Of a stretch of DNA of 64,000 nt, positions 1 to 11,598 are shown piece after piece. The position numbers were made by a program, and so were the translations under genes. Each line of letters begins with the position of its first letter. Within the stretch, counting starts at the first letter, position 1. The DNA comes from Odontesthes bonariensis (Eukaryota; Chordata; Actinopteri; Atheriniformes; Atherinopsidae): positions 140,001 through 204,000 of the forward strand of contig NW_027457365.1 of the NCBI RefSeq assembly GCF_027942865.1, given 5' to 3'. A model generated the notes under the pieces. It saw only the letters and a program-made list of their open reading frames with translations, did not search any database and was not told where the DNA came from.

Positions 1-129
1 TTATATATACTTTGTGTTCATTCAGGTCTCAATCACTTCACAAACAGTCATGATAATTCATTTGTGAACACTTTTTTTCCCTCCCCTTATGTGCATTTCA
101 CCTTCCCCACCCGTGAAATAGACTAAATG

Positions 130-437
130 AAATACTGTTATGCTGCAAACAAGTGGAACAAACTGCCAGTGGACATTAAACTCTCACCAAATGGAGACAT
201 TTTTAAATCCAGGTTAAAGACATTTCTGTTCTCATGTGTCTATGCATGAAATATCTTTTAACTTATCTAGACTGTTGCTTGTTTTTAAATTCATTTAAAT
301 GATTTTATTTGTTTCTCTTTATATTCTTTTATGTATTTTTAATGCTTCTTCCACTCCCTGCTGCAATGCTTTTATTTTATGTAAAGCACTTTGAATAGTT
401 TGTACATGAAATGTGCTATATAAATTTTGATTTGAAG
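130..437 (+). repeat. L2-type LINE, 3' end fragment
   Basis: The stretch encodes the last residues of an L2-type reverse transcriptase protein (frame reading CYAANKWNKLPVDIKLSPNG) followed by the 3' untranslated tail with the tail words AAAGCACTTTGAA and TGTGCTATATAAAT. The same protein end and tail occur in reverse orientation at 34,838-35,110, in the long LINE on the minus strand. Only the 3' end is present, as expected of a 5'-truncated insertion. Its last bases abut the first recognisable exon of the next gene. Confidence 0.85.
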
Positions 438-3400
438 GTGCGCAAGTGGGCGACCAGTCCTATCATGGGGCGGAGCCACAAGCTGGTCATCCCTGTCCAG
501 CATCCCGATAAGAAGGTATTTATACATTTGTAAAGAACACATTTAATGTGAGCACTTATGTTTGGTGACTCTCATTCCAGGTGACCTCTCTATACGTATA
601 TATTGCCTCCCACCGACTGATTCCTTGGAAAGGCTCCTGCTTCTCCTGTGTCCCTGATCAGGATGAAGCGGGTATGAAAAGTTAATTATTGAATGTTCTT
701 TTTCGAACAAATCTTTTGTCTTGTCCCAGTTTGTTCTTCTTATAGGTGATTCTCACCTGCGATCCGTCGCAGATGGGATCGTGTCCATGCCAGAGGGCCG
801 CTTCTCCTTTGGCGTGATGTCCACCCCGGGGGCGTGTGCCAAGCAGCTGAGGAAAGAGGTGATGTCCGTTGCTCTTCCTCAGATCCCTGACGCGGTGTGT
901 GTCCTGGCGCCCAGCAACGACCTGACGGCCAGCAGGACTGTGGAGGAGGCGGGTGCAGCTTTTGGCCGCTTACTGGCCGCCGTCTGCAACCGCTGGCCTA
1001 AGGTAAGCTCTTCAGGTTCACTTTGACATGAAGCCATTGAGGTTCTCCAGTTACATCCTGGCATCATTTCTAATGGCCCATCATTGTTTTTTTAAGGTGT
1101 TCGTTGCTGACTTCGTCCCGCGGCTGACGGTAGAGGGGGGTTACCAGAAACTTGTCCGCGACCAGTTTCACCGTGTGGCGGCCAGTTACGGTATGTTTTA
1201 ATGAAACGAATGCATGTCCAGATGGACTTAGGCTGAGTTCTGCTTAATTAAGAAAACACAAAGAACTTCTCATTTCCATCATATCCATTTAGCTGCTTTG
1301 AAATATGAAACTGTTCTACTTGTTTCTATTTATTGAAACATGTTTTCTGTTTGCCTTTAGGCCTTAAATACTGCCACATGGCGGACGAGTTCCCTCTCGA
1401 CCGTTTGGAGCTGTGGGCCTACGATGGTGTAAGTTCTTGTTGCTGTTTGGAAATGAAAAAGACTAATAAACACGATTGGCATTTAAAGACATGGTTGGTA
1501 ATCCTGTTCAGAAACACATTTTGTAATACTGGGTGAAATGGTCCGTGTATCCTGAGAGAAATCTATACAAGATTTATTTAGAAAAAGGGACGAAAATAAT
1601 CAGACCTCTGTGGCAGGACTGAGAAAAAGCTGACCAATCCGAGATCAGCGCTGATCTCGGATTGGAGCGCCTACAAAAAACCAATCAGATGCCTCTGCTT
1701 TCTGCCTATGCCCCCCTCTGTCGGCTCCCTGCTCCGTGCGCGCACGCGGTTCTACCGGCTTTGGATGAAGCACTGACGGAATGGGGAGGGGGGGGTGGAG
1801 CTTAGAGGAGGGGCCACTTTCGAATCTTGCTAGCTCTCTTGCTAGCTCTCTAGGATTACCTACCATAGCTTTAACAGGAAAATGTGGGATGTGTACAACC
1901 CTATTTAATCTCCTTTTTCTGTCCTGTTCTCCTTGTTTCTGCAGGTCCACCTCAGTGACGACGCAGGGATGCCCATCCTTGTGCAGTTGCTGTGGCGGGC
2001 TACCTACGAGGCTCTGGAACCGCCAGCAGTGAAGCCCCTCGTGCTTCGCAGGGTCTCCCCACCATCACCCAGGATTCGTCCTCGCATCGTGGTGAGAGGT
2101 GAGGTGCCTGTCCCACGTCCACCTCCTTCAGAGTGGACGGTTGTGGGATCTGGTACTAAGGTAAGAACTTGGACTTGTTTTTATGAAAAAAGGCAGTTTG
2201 TTCAATAAATGATGATTTAATCATTCATCTCTTAATGTGGAGTCATTCCTTTAATCCTGAAAGTGCATCTGACGTTTACCTAACCTGATCTCTGTTTTCC
2301 TCCTTCCAGGTGGATGCCAGTTCTGTGGCCTCGGGGGGGGGAGTCCTTCTTTCCCCTGAATCCTCAGAAGTTCTCCGCTGAGCTCCTGGAAGCTGTGGAG
2401 AAGGTGGTTCCATCAGCCCTTGGTGCACGTCTTCCTGCAGGCACATGGGTACGTTGCTGCCTCGTTGTACACAATGGATGACGTATTGTTGTGGAATTAG
2501 ATTCCCTCCTTAATGCTCAGATTAATGATAAAGTGTGATATCTTCATTAAGAACCCTGATGTGTGATCATGTTGTATATTTGCTCTCATTAGGCACCGCC
2601 TGTAGAACATTGGAGGAAGCCTGCTGTCCTGAAGCGGAGGCGAGCCCAGCCACAGGTTTGTAATGTCTTTGATGCCTTTGTGGTCACACGAGTCACTGTG
2701 AGACTGACATGGTTTTATTTTCATTTATGGCTTTGTTCTTGGTTTTCAGGTGTCACCCACACCTACTGTTGCCGTGCCCATGGAGAAGGTTTATTTATAT
2801 AGCACAATTCATGTACAAACAGTTCAAAGTGCTTTACATAAAATAAAAGCATTGCAGCAGGGAGTGGAAGAAGATGCTGATGCTGCAGAGCAGACTGCAC
2901 TTTCAACTGTAGAAGCTGACCTCGCTTTCCTAAAGAAGCTCCGTTTGCTCTGTGCCTTCTGCAGACAGTCTCAGTGTTGCATGTGCTACATCTTTTACAA
3001 ACTTACGTCATGGACAGCTTTGTTCACCAGGCAGTCAGGAGGATCAGCTGTCTCCCTGCTGTGCCTCTAACCTCATCTTAAAACACAATGACTCTACATA
3101 ACTCACAAATTCAACATTGAACTCATTAAGAACTGGTTTTTGCACACATCTCTGTACAAGTCTGAACATTCAACTTGCACTACTGTTTATATTTGCATTA
3201 CTCCATACCCACTGCATACCATAATTTTAATCGTAACAATATATCAAGGACCTGTACATTTACATTGTACTTGCTTCTGCATATGCCACTTTACTTCTGA
3301 TGTCGATGTCAGAGACTTTGTGTGTGTGTGTGTGTATATATATCCACATTTGTAAATAAACTGGTTTATTTTTGTTGTGTATTAAAGTGTTAAGTTAAAT

Positions 3401-5762
3401 GTTACCGCTGCACTACTGAGTATAAAGTTGACTTTGATGTGTTGGCAGAGAGCTGAACGTCGCACCAGACTGTTCAGGGGACGCGAGGCCAGACCCACCG
3501 TCTCTTCAGCTGATGAGGTAAACTATATTCCACCACTGAGTAAAGGTGTTGCTGATTTCACCAAGTTAGGTTGCAAGTTCTGTTTGGAATATGCAGGTTT
3601 TCATAGAAAACCTAAAATTGTGTCAGAATCCCTCCTGCTCCCCTTCTCCTGCTGAAAAGGTATTTTCTGTTTACACTCCAGCTTTCGCTGAGTCACCACA
3701 GCAGGCCTTCAGTTTCTGAACCCTCTTTTTTTCTTCTTTTACTGTGTTTATTTAACTGAAAAATGTGCATCTTCATGTGTAGTAATTGTATCTTCTGTTA
3801 TCTAACATTCTTTCTTAAATTAGATGGTTTCCCCGGTGGCGGCTCCTCCTCCCCCCCCCCCCGGTGGCGGCGTCTCCCCCAGCAGGACCGGTGATGGAGG
3901 AAGCATCCCCCTGCTCCCATGTTGCTGCAGAAATGGTGTGTGTGTGTTTTTTTTTACCCACTTTTCAATCTTCTGTTTGAATTCTTCTCAGAAATTTCAT
4001 GATGAGCTTTTTTTTTTTCCCACTGTGGGATCATGTGAATTTTTCTTCAGGCATCTCCACCTCCAAGACCCTTCTGGCCCCCCCCCCCGTCCATTCTCCA
4101 GCTCAAAAGGTATCTCTTTCAATAATGCAGACATCTGGCATTTGTTGATATTCTGGAGCTAAAGCTCTTCTGCGCAGCTGGTGGATGGTTGCTTTGTAGT
4201 CACTGCAATGATTAGTGCATCAATTCCTGCAGATTCCCAGACTTCTTACACCTCCACAGCCAGACATCTGGGTGATGAGCACTCCCCCTCCTACTCCTGA
4301 TGAGGTACACACACATTCTTTCTACTGCTCTTGGAGACCCAAATCAGTGTCTTTATACCGTGTCAGAAACCATGATAAGTGTCGTCAGTTCTGAGTCCAT
4401 GTTGATCATTTTCATGGCAGGAGTTGTGTTAAATCTGTTCACTTTGTGTTGTACTGACTCTGAACAATAATGGGTTATCAGATGGCGAGCACTCCTTCAC
4501 CATCGAGCTGCTTCCCAGGAATGGATGATGCCTCCATTTTCCTGCTTTAAGGGGTAGTCTACATTTGTCAACTTTACACTGACTGTGTTGCTACAGCTCA
4601 TAGCTTTTACTTTCTTACAACTGCCCATCCATTTTTCAAACAGAAACTCAATCTTTCTGCATCTGTGGCCTCAATTCCACGGGCTGCTGTATCGTTTTGC
4701 TCTTCAGTTGATCTGATATCAGAGCGGTCATTCTTTACACTTGACTTGCTTATTCCTACGGTCCTCAAAACACATGATGACTTTGTCATAATTTGAACCA
4801 GATTCAGCTCTGTTCACTTCAATAACCACCATCTCACAAACTGAAGAAATGTCTTAATTGTAGCAGCCATCACTACGATATTATACTATAATCAACTACA
4901 AACATCTAAAAGTCATCATGGGTATCGTAACCTGACGTATCTTTCTCACCAGCGTGAGACACCTGCTGAGCTTCTGGCCCGGGAAACGCAGAGCGACTCA
5001 TCTGCAGCTCAACGTGTTCCTGACCAGACTGCTCGGAGCTTCTGTGAGTCTGTGAGAGCAACTCATTCCCAGGGGGATATGAGGTACCAACGCTTCTCCA
5101 GAAATCACCAGTGCACATGCAATGCGCTCACATTCCTGGCCTATCACGCTGAGGGAATGCAGGTTAGTACAGCTAACTTAGATAAAGTGTTAGAACAGGG
5201 AGACTCACTTTATATTTGGAGCAAAATGAAGCTTCTGCATGAGGGAAGGTTTGTAGATGACCACCTCACAGTAGAGGAAACTCCCAAAGAAATACATACA
5301 GACAGCAACATTTACAACGTGCACAAGACTGGCATCAGATACGGGTTCCTGATGGATGAGGAAGACAGCCCTGAGAGAAGGAAATGGTGGCTGCCCCTTG
5401 CCACACGCCTGGAATGTCTCTCTGTAGATGTCAGCCACGCTTTGCTCGTCGTTTCCCCCGAGTGCTTTGCCGTGTTCCGTGACAGCGCAGGTAGGTATGG
5501 ATTGTTTGATTCTCACTCCAGAAGTGCCTCAGGTTGGCCTCTCCCAGGTGGAACTGCAATTCTGCTGACTTTAACTCACCTGAGTCAGTTGGTCAGCCAC
5601 CTGCACAAGCTGTTCCGAGAACGTGGAGGTAAGACCAGTTACGAGTTTGTGCCGGTTTCTTTTGAAGCGCTCAATGCTTCCAGGGGACATCCAACAGCTG
5701 CAGCTTCACCACCACCACAGAAGACAGCTGAGTCTACCCCCACAGCACACGGAGCTCTGTAG
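438..5762 (+). CDS. Multi-exon gene: SGNH hydrolase domain plus C-terminal cysteine protease domain
   Basis: Exons inferred from GT-AG junctions: 438-515, 581-671, 730-1002, 1097-1190, 1361-1428, 1945-2160, 2310-2448, 2593-2655, 2750-2788, 3449-3517, 3824-3937, 4051-4109, 4233-4304 and 4953-5762; one near 4482-4550 is doubtful. Exons 3-6 give an SGNH/GDSL-type hydrolase: nucleophile block LLIGDSHLRS, an APSND block, and DGVHLSDD supplying the D-x-x-H end. A proline-rich linker follows. The last exon (270 codons) carries HQCTCNALTFLAYHAEG (candidate catalytic Cys), a VSHALLVVSPE block and LFDSHSR, which resembles the C76/OTU-like proteases in general layout. The substrate is unknown; by domain it would hydrolyse an ester and a ubiquitin- or peptide-type bond. 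A run of nine G at 2333-2341 shifts the frame (eight would keep it open), and the junction from exon 2 to exon 3 is out of phase in my model. It could be a lineage-specific host gene or a domesticated or transposon gene; I do not recognise a named orthologue. Confidence 0.6.
2789..2870 (-). repeat. L2 LINE tail fragment, reverse orientation
   Basis: The words TTTATTTATATAGCAC and CAAAGTGCTTTACATAAA are the reverse complement of the L2 tail seen at 350-437. The piece begins directly after exon 2750-2788 of the SGNH gene, so the intron donor lies at or inside the insertion. Confidence 0.75.
2871..3448. other. Intron of the SGNH gene, no further gene seen
   Basis: Apart from a short TG/TA microsatellite near 3,320-3,345, I see only AT-rich intron sequence. 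The open frame at 2,750-3,070 is read-through of exon, LINE tail and intron, not a separate gene. Confidence 0.5.
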
Positions 5763-5770
5763 AAGAGCCA

Positions 5771-6011
5771 GTGCCAGGGACCAGCACGAGTGCAAATCTA
5801 GAATTAAATGTTGATGACCGTGTACCGGTACGCAAATTATTACAGAGCAGAGGGTACACGCAAATTATCACCACAGCAACAACGGACAAAAACACACTAA
5901 TTGACCATATTTATATTTCCCAAACAAATTCTTGCCTCCAGTCGGGCGTACTGCAAACGTACTACAGCTATCACAGTCCAGTTTATTGTGTTCTGAACAA
6001 TACTGGCTGCT
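5771..6011 (+). pseudogene. C-terminal remnant of an exonuclease-endonuclease-phosphatase domain
   Basis: The frame ends in GYTQIITTATTDKNTLIDHI, then a stretch matching the end of EEP nucleases, which normally finish with LIDHIY and SDHxPV. Here the second motif reads YYSYHSPVYC, so the usual aspartate is replaced by tyrosine. Only about 70 residues remain and the frame closes with TGA at 6,011. It lies nine bases after the stop of the SGNH/protease gene. In Helitron2/Helentron elements of fish a cysteine protease and such a nuclease occur together, so this may be a piece of that kind of element; that link is inference. Confidence 0.5.
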
Positions 6012-7020
6012 GATCGGCCATGTATGTATTTATTTATTTATTCTTACACATTGTAAGGGTGCACATCAGTATGGACCTTTTGTATTCTGCCAGCTGTAAC
6101 ATATGTACATGTACAAATTTTATGCTGCTTTGTGTACTACAATGGTAGTACTGGCTTTGAATCATGAGCACTTTTTAATGATAATCACTGTATTTTCTTT
6201 ATGACAGTTGGCTTTCTATTTATAGGTCAAACTGATGTTAATTATTGTACATCTTTTCCAATCATTGAAATGAACGTGTTACTTTTATGAACTTTAATGA
6301 TCATGGCTTCATGGTAACTAGTAGCTCAGGTGAGATTTAGTGTTGGAATGTCGGCCGACGGCCTGAATAGGTCCGGTAACGGTTTCATGCTACTTCTTCC
6401 TGACTGCTGTACCGTGCTGGCATGAATCAAGACTTTTTTTTTATGTATTTGCTGCTGAGTCCCAGCTTTGGTAGAGCAGCAGCATTTCTGTTTCCTGTAA
6501 TCACTTCCAATCATGTAGAAGTGGTATATTAAGCTGTTTTTCAGCATTGTTAATTGTTTTCACTGCTCTCATGCAAAAGGGCTTCATAAGTATTTGTTTG
6601 TGTTCTGTGAACTTTTTTAAAACCAAAAGTTGTATTTAATCATGTTTGACATCATGTTCACCACGTATCATTCTTGTGGAAACATGTGAATGCACCATTT
6701 TATGTTGAAGTAGCTACAGAGGCTACAAACTACTCTGTGTGATACTGTGCTTTATTAAGCCTTTTAATCATGTGTGTTGATTTCATAACTGTCTGAATAT
6801 ACACTACGGGGGGTGTTATCTTTCTTTTTCGTACTTTAAGATGTTGAAGTACAACTTGTTTGTATAATGTCATTACTTATATATTAATGAGAAAGCTGTC
6901 AGGACGTCTTGAACAACTTGAAGACGACACTGTTGTTCATCATTATGCTACCAGCTGCTAAAGACTCTGTCTCTTTGGTCATCTATGTGAGCATGCTTTT
7001 GTGAGAAGAGCATTATCAGT
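6012..7020. other. No recognisable gene or element
   Basis: AT-rich sequence with no long frame, no repeat matching elsewhere in the window and no clear inverted ends. It could be the 3' untranslated region of the preceding unit. Confidence 0.4.
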
Positions 7021-7154
7021 ATGTTCAGTCAGAGCAGTAGCAGATGCAGAGGAAAGAAGCCCACAGTGACCACACTACCAGTGAGGAGAAGCTCAGAAAA
7101 GGCAGACAGGACAGAGAAGGCGGACTTCAGTCAGACGGAGCGAGAGAAGCTGAG
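7021..7154 (+). other. Candidate 5' coding exon of an unknown gene
   Basis: An ATG opens a basic, serine-rich frame (MFSQSSSRCRGKKPTVTTLP...) that runs 44 codons to a good splice donor, CTGAG followed by GTAAAT. Two later stretches at about 7,545-7,610 and 7,753-7,871 also look exonic, the last ending in a donor after ACACAG. I do not recognise the protein. The SINE at 7,193-7,470 lies in the putative first intron. Confidence 0.3.
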
Positions 7155-7192
7155 GTAAATGTTGGAGTTAAAGGCTGAGTTACACCTCACTC

Positions 7193-7470
7193 GGCGGTGG
7201 TGGCTCAGGTGGTAGAGGAGCCGTTCGGCAACCCAAAGGTTGCAGGTTCGAGCCCTGCTCTACCTGATCCCATCGATGTGTCCTTGAGCAAAAAACTTAA
7301 CCCCAAATTGCTCCTGGTGGCAGGGTGGTACCCTGCATGGCAGCCACTGCCACCGGTGTGTGAATGTGAGTGTGAATGGGTATATGTGAGGCATACAATG
7401 TAAAGCGCTTTGAGTGCTCGAAGGAGTGGAAAGGCGCTATATAAATGCAGTCCATTTACCATTTACCATG
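7193..7470 (+). repeat. tRNA-derived SINE (V-SINE-like)
   Basis: The head has a box-A-like TGGCTCAGGTGGTAGAGGAG and a box B GGTTCGAGCCC, the internal RNA polymerase III promoter of a tRNA-derived SINE. The tail has GTAAAGCGCTTTGAGTG and GGCGCTATATAAATGCAG, the LINE-related tail of V-SINE-type elements, and ends in repeated TTTACCA. The length fits a full element. It is a non-coding retroposon moved by a partner LINE. Confidence 0.85.
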
Positions 7471-9880
7471 AATCCTTCATTCCTAACATCACTACATGCT
7501 TACATTTATTCATTAAAAGTGGTCCTGCTGAACCGGACACCAGGGCTTCAACAGGAGGATTCAACCTGCATCATGAGTGAAGGAGAAGAACTGTTACAAA
7601 AAAAAGAAGATGAGTATTTTTCAGCCTTACTCAAAACATTCATTGATTTTACTTTTATTGGTTTCTTTGTGATGAATCGGAAACAAGGAAATTGCTCTAC
7701 ATTGACATGAGAAACTCAACATTGTGTTTCCTCTCTTTTTGTCTTCTGGAGCAGAGAAGGACTCCATCAGCTGCAGTGACCCAAACAACCTCGGAACAAG
7801 ATCAGCAGCCACAGATGTGACCGAGGACTGAAGACTGGGATTATCATCACCACAGGACCAGAAGAACACAGGTAATATGTTCCTGGCTTTAATATATCTT
7901 CCTCTTACTGTGATGTGAATGCTTACAGATATTTCTCTACACACGGACCACCCCACACGCACACCAGAGCCTGTAAGGACACCAGGATCATCAGTGACTC
8001 CAGTCAAAAACTTTTTTCCCCCTGTGATTTTTGCAGCTTAGCCAGAACTCACGCTCTTGTATTAAATGAAGACCCAAACCAAGTAAAAAGCCTGTGATTA
8101 AACTTAGTTCTATATTCTGCCTTGGACACAGACATTCAGGCAGTTTACTGTATATTTCATTGTATAGTTGGGTAGCATGTTATTGCAAGCTGATTATGTT
8201 AAACAAATGGAAAATGATGCTCTGATTGTTACACCTCCATAAAATGAAATGTTTGTGTTGATGTAAATAGCTTTGACTGTTTTTCTATCATTATTGTTCC
8301 ATTGGATCTATATTTATAGACTGTGATGTGTTAAAGTTTGTTAGTTTAAAAACTCAGTGAAGTATAATGAGCAGTTGTTGCTAAATAAACACATTTAAAC
8401 TGTCAGTATGTCTGGACATTACTTACTGTCCTCCTGCTGTGGTTCAGATGGGATCTCTGCTTCAACTCGGTTGGCTAAAAGACCAGTAACTGAGCAGGTG
8501 ATGGGCTGTTTAAAATCTCCTCCTTAATCAGGTAAACATAATGGCTGCCATCGTGTAAAGTGGGTTCATTGTGTGATCAACACATGAAAAACCTTTAAGC
8601 CAGCTGACTCTCCCTCATGCTGCCAAAAGCAGGTAGGTTTTTACCACAGCAAGCCAGGATCTCGTATGTCAAATGATCTTTTAGCTTATCTCTTGAAAAT
8701 AGGCACTTAACCAGCCAAAAACAGCCCTATTTTGCTGCCCTCATAATTCAGCCATACAGCATCACAAAACGCATCATTCAAAGTTTGTGACTGCTATTAA
8801 CAGGTTAATTAATTCTTTACACTGACTTTAAAACTATTTAAATAGCTGTTTTTAATAAGGAAATCACTCAGCCTTCAGATTAATGAAAACAGGCTCAAAC
8901 TTCTCTAACATCCACAATGTCTTGTAAACCTGGATAATTTGTGCCTTAAAATGGAGCTATGTTTGTCTTCTTTCCATCTTTGTGCTGGACCTTAAAGTTT
9001 TCTCTCACATCACCTCAGATTCAGACAGCGCCAAAATACAGTGCCATGATTTTCATGATAAACAGCCTCTCCTTCTCCTTTACACCGATAGTGAGAAGAG
9101 GTTTCAAACAGCCATAAAACCTGTATCTTAAACAGGACCTTGATAGAAATGACAATTCTGTTCTTGTCATTTTTTTTAATGTGACTTGTAAATTGATTGA
9201 AACAGCTGTTTGTTCTGAACGGGCACAACCTGTCCTCCTCCGTCTCTGGCTTAGGCCGTCCTTCTGTGTGGTTTGCCTCACTTATGATGGCTAAAGCAGG
9301 CAGGTATCTCATGATCTGCAAATGCCCTGTTTTGGAGGCCTCTAAGCTCAGCCATACAACATCGCAGAGACCTCATTCAAAGTTTATATGTGACAGGAGA
9401 CTCTCGACTTTAACTGAACCAAAGGGTTTCTCGATTGGACCCTTGAACACTTGAACATTTGGATTTGATTACATATGCTTATAGTTATATTTGTTTATAG
9501 TGGCTATTTATTGTGAATTCATAATGCGCGTTTGTCTTATTTATTTAAGGTTTAGTTTAAAGTGTTCACGTAAACTTGCACAATGGTTCATTTTCCCGAC
9601 AAATAAGCTACTAAAAGTTTTACATTTCTATTTTGATGATGAAGAAAACATGTATGTAATTTGTGGTGTTTCTTTGATTTGTTTACACATTGTTCTTTAT
9701 GCCTTAGCTTGAATGTTTGGATTTGTATCATTTAAACCTGCACTACTGGAAATGTTTCTGACAAATAACCTGTTTACATGCTGCACTCGTTCCTTTAACG
9801 TTAATTGTTGATTTTTTTTATAAGATTTTGCAATATAATAAACACTGTTGCACTTTTTTCAGCTTGTGAACAGATTGAAC
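7471..9880. other. Largely unassigned sequence with a weak local duplication
   Basis: Apart from the two candidate exons near 7,545-7,610 and 7,753-7,871 I find no gene. Segments around 8,625-8,795 and 9,285-9,390 resemble each other (AAAGCAGG, CAGCCATACA, TCATTCAAAGTTT in the same order), which suggests an old tandem duplication of an unknown repeat. Confidence 0.35.
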
Positions 9881-9885
9881 AGACT

Positions 9886-9975
9886 TTTAAAAATACCGCG
9901 ATAATACCGAAAACCGTGATCATTTTGGTCACTATAGCCGTGAGGTCAAATTTTCATACCGTTACATCCCTACTC
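9886..9975. mobile_element. hAT-type transposon end
   Basis: The sequence ends in CATACCGTTACATCCCTA, whose reverse complement TAGGGATGTAACGGTATG is the typical outer end of many fish hAT elements. It is preceded by TACCGCGATAATACCG and lies directly beside the element at 9,976, which inserted just inside this end. Confidence 0.6.
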
Positions 9976-10951
9976 TAGCCTGGCTGACGCGTCCACAATC
10001 TCGATGAGATGGTGGTCTGGGAACTAGGTGTGCATTTTCTCGTATTTGAGGCGTGGTTTACGAATGCCTAGAGCCGTTTATTGGGCGCTACGAATGTCCA
10101 TCAAATGACGTCAGGTTCTTCCCATGCTGCTTTGCGCACGATTCATAGCCAATTGTATCACTTATACCAGATGGCGACAGAAAATCGACAAGGAAGAAGA
10201 AAAAAAAAAAAAAAGTAAACTTGTGCTCTAAGCTACTTAAATTGACAACAAAGTAGGCCTATATGCTATATTCTACATGAATTTTTATGTTGTAGAGTTG
10301 TGAATTTATTTTGATAATGGAGAAATTGAGCAGCCTTGCTTTGTTGTCTACAGTAGTAGATCAACCCTCATCTTACTTTGAAGCTCGCAGCTCCCAGAAG
10401 TGACGTCAACGAAGCTTTAGCAGCAGAAAAGCTATCAGGCTTGTGTTGATGATAATAATAAACTCCTGGACTATGCACAAACTTCCAAATGCATCGTTTT
10501 GTGAGTACAGACCATATTTGTACTACTGTAGAAGTTTGGTGTCATGGCATGTGATTTTAGTGTGGTAATTTTGGAGATACTGCCAGGGTCCGTTAGCGCT
10601 TGTACTAAGCTATTCGGGATAACTCAGTAACTCAACTGATGTTCAGCCAAGATCGGAAAAACTTTGGGTGGGCTACTTGGCTGGATGTCACGGTTCAAAT
10701 GACCCTAGGGTGAATCTACTCCGAAACTTTTCTAAGGCTGCGTCGAACGGTAACGTTATGTCCGCTGTCATGTTGGATTAACACTCTACAAGCTTCGGTG
10801 TAGCGCATGGACGTCGTCATCGTCTTGCTGGCCCCCCTCCTGTTCTGTGATTGGTTCCCAAACTCTGGCAAAAATAAGGGCGCTGGTTTCCAGGCTGACT
10901 TTGCAGTGAGAATGAAATCGAGCGCAAAGCAGCATGGGAATTCCCAGGCTA
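9976..10951. mobile_element. Non-autonomous DNA transposon with 9-bp target duplication
   Basis: The element starts TAGCCTGG and ends CCAGGCTA, and is flanked on both sides by TCCCTACTC (9,967-9,975 and 10,952-10,960). Further inverted similarity sits inside (CCCATGCTGCTTTGCGC near 10,120 against its complement near 10,925). A short hairpin ATCTCGATGAGAT lies about 25 bases from the left end. There is no long frame, so it cannot move itself. The nine-base duplication and the ends match the element at 36,397, which carries a RecQ exon, and the terminus at 57,273. Confidence 0.8.
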
Positions 10952-10960
10952 TCCCTACTC

Positions 10961-11598
10961 AGGAATTTATTACTCCACGAACACCTAAGACCACAAGTCA
11001 GACACTGCTTCCAGTCTGGAGTCATTAAGTGTGTTGACCATATCAACACTTCTGGATTCCAGATTTAAAACACACACCAGCCTCATCTGTGCCGTGTGAG
11101 CGGGTTTTTTCAAAAGCTGAAAACTGGCATCTAAAAAGTGAAATCACCTGAATCCCAAAACTTTGGAACAACTCATTTTCTTGAATAAAAATTTATAAAG
11201 AAAAAAACTACCCTCCCTGCCTCAAGGACAAGTACATAAGCATCCTCGCATTCACAACACTTTCATTTAGATTTTTACATGTTATGATGTTAAAGATATT
11301 TAAACTTCAATTAAGATATGAAATAGTACAATATAAAACCTTAATTATATTATTGAATAGCCTATACTAGGTCATTAAATCAGCCTGTCAGTTGAGTCTG
11401 TCATTGGGTTGCCTGTAATGATTTTCAAGATCCAGGAGGTGTCAGTAGTGAGCAACACAGTATCAATACAGTTTGGCAATGTGTGGAAACGCTTCATGAC
11501 GCCTCATCGACCCTTCACTCGTGTCTTGCCTTGTTCAGTTTAATCTATCTTGTATTTTCTTGATGATGTATGTTCTGTTTTTGTTCATAGCCTAGTTA
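10961..11598 (+). pseudogene. hAT transposase C-terminal remnant and 3' flank
   Basis: Around 11,080-11,150 the frame reads SSVPCERVFSKAENWHLKSE, the core of the hAT dimerisation domain (SxxxERxFSxAG). The following 450 bases are non-coding 3' sequence that recurs in inverted orientation at 47,519-47,990 next to a second copy of the same domain. The N-terminal part is missing, and stop codons interrupt the frame upstream. Confidence 0.7.

Noticed and set aside
5052..5762. Herpesvirus-derived protease gene
   Set aside because: The C/H layout recalls the C76 tegument protease family, but the domain is in a spliced gene with an SGNH domain and no other viral gene is nearby. Only a distant family resemblance can be claimed.
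7021..7871. NLR-type immune gene 5' exons
   Set aside because: The short basic exons recall the beginnings of fish immune genes, but no FISNA, NACHT or other domain is present, so no name is given.
9021..9454. Overlapping frames of 85-103 codons on both strands
   Set aside because: No domain, no splice context, and the strands shadow each other; the sequence looks like an old repeat.
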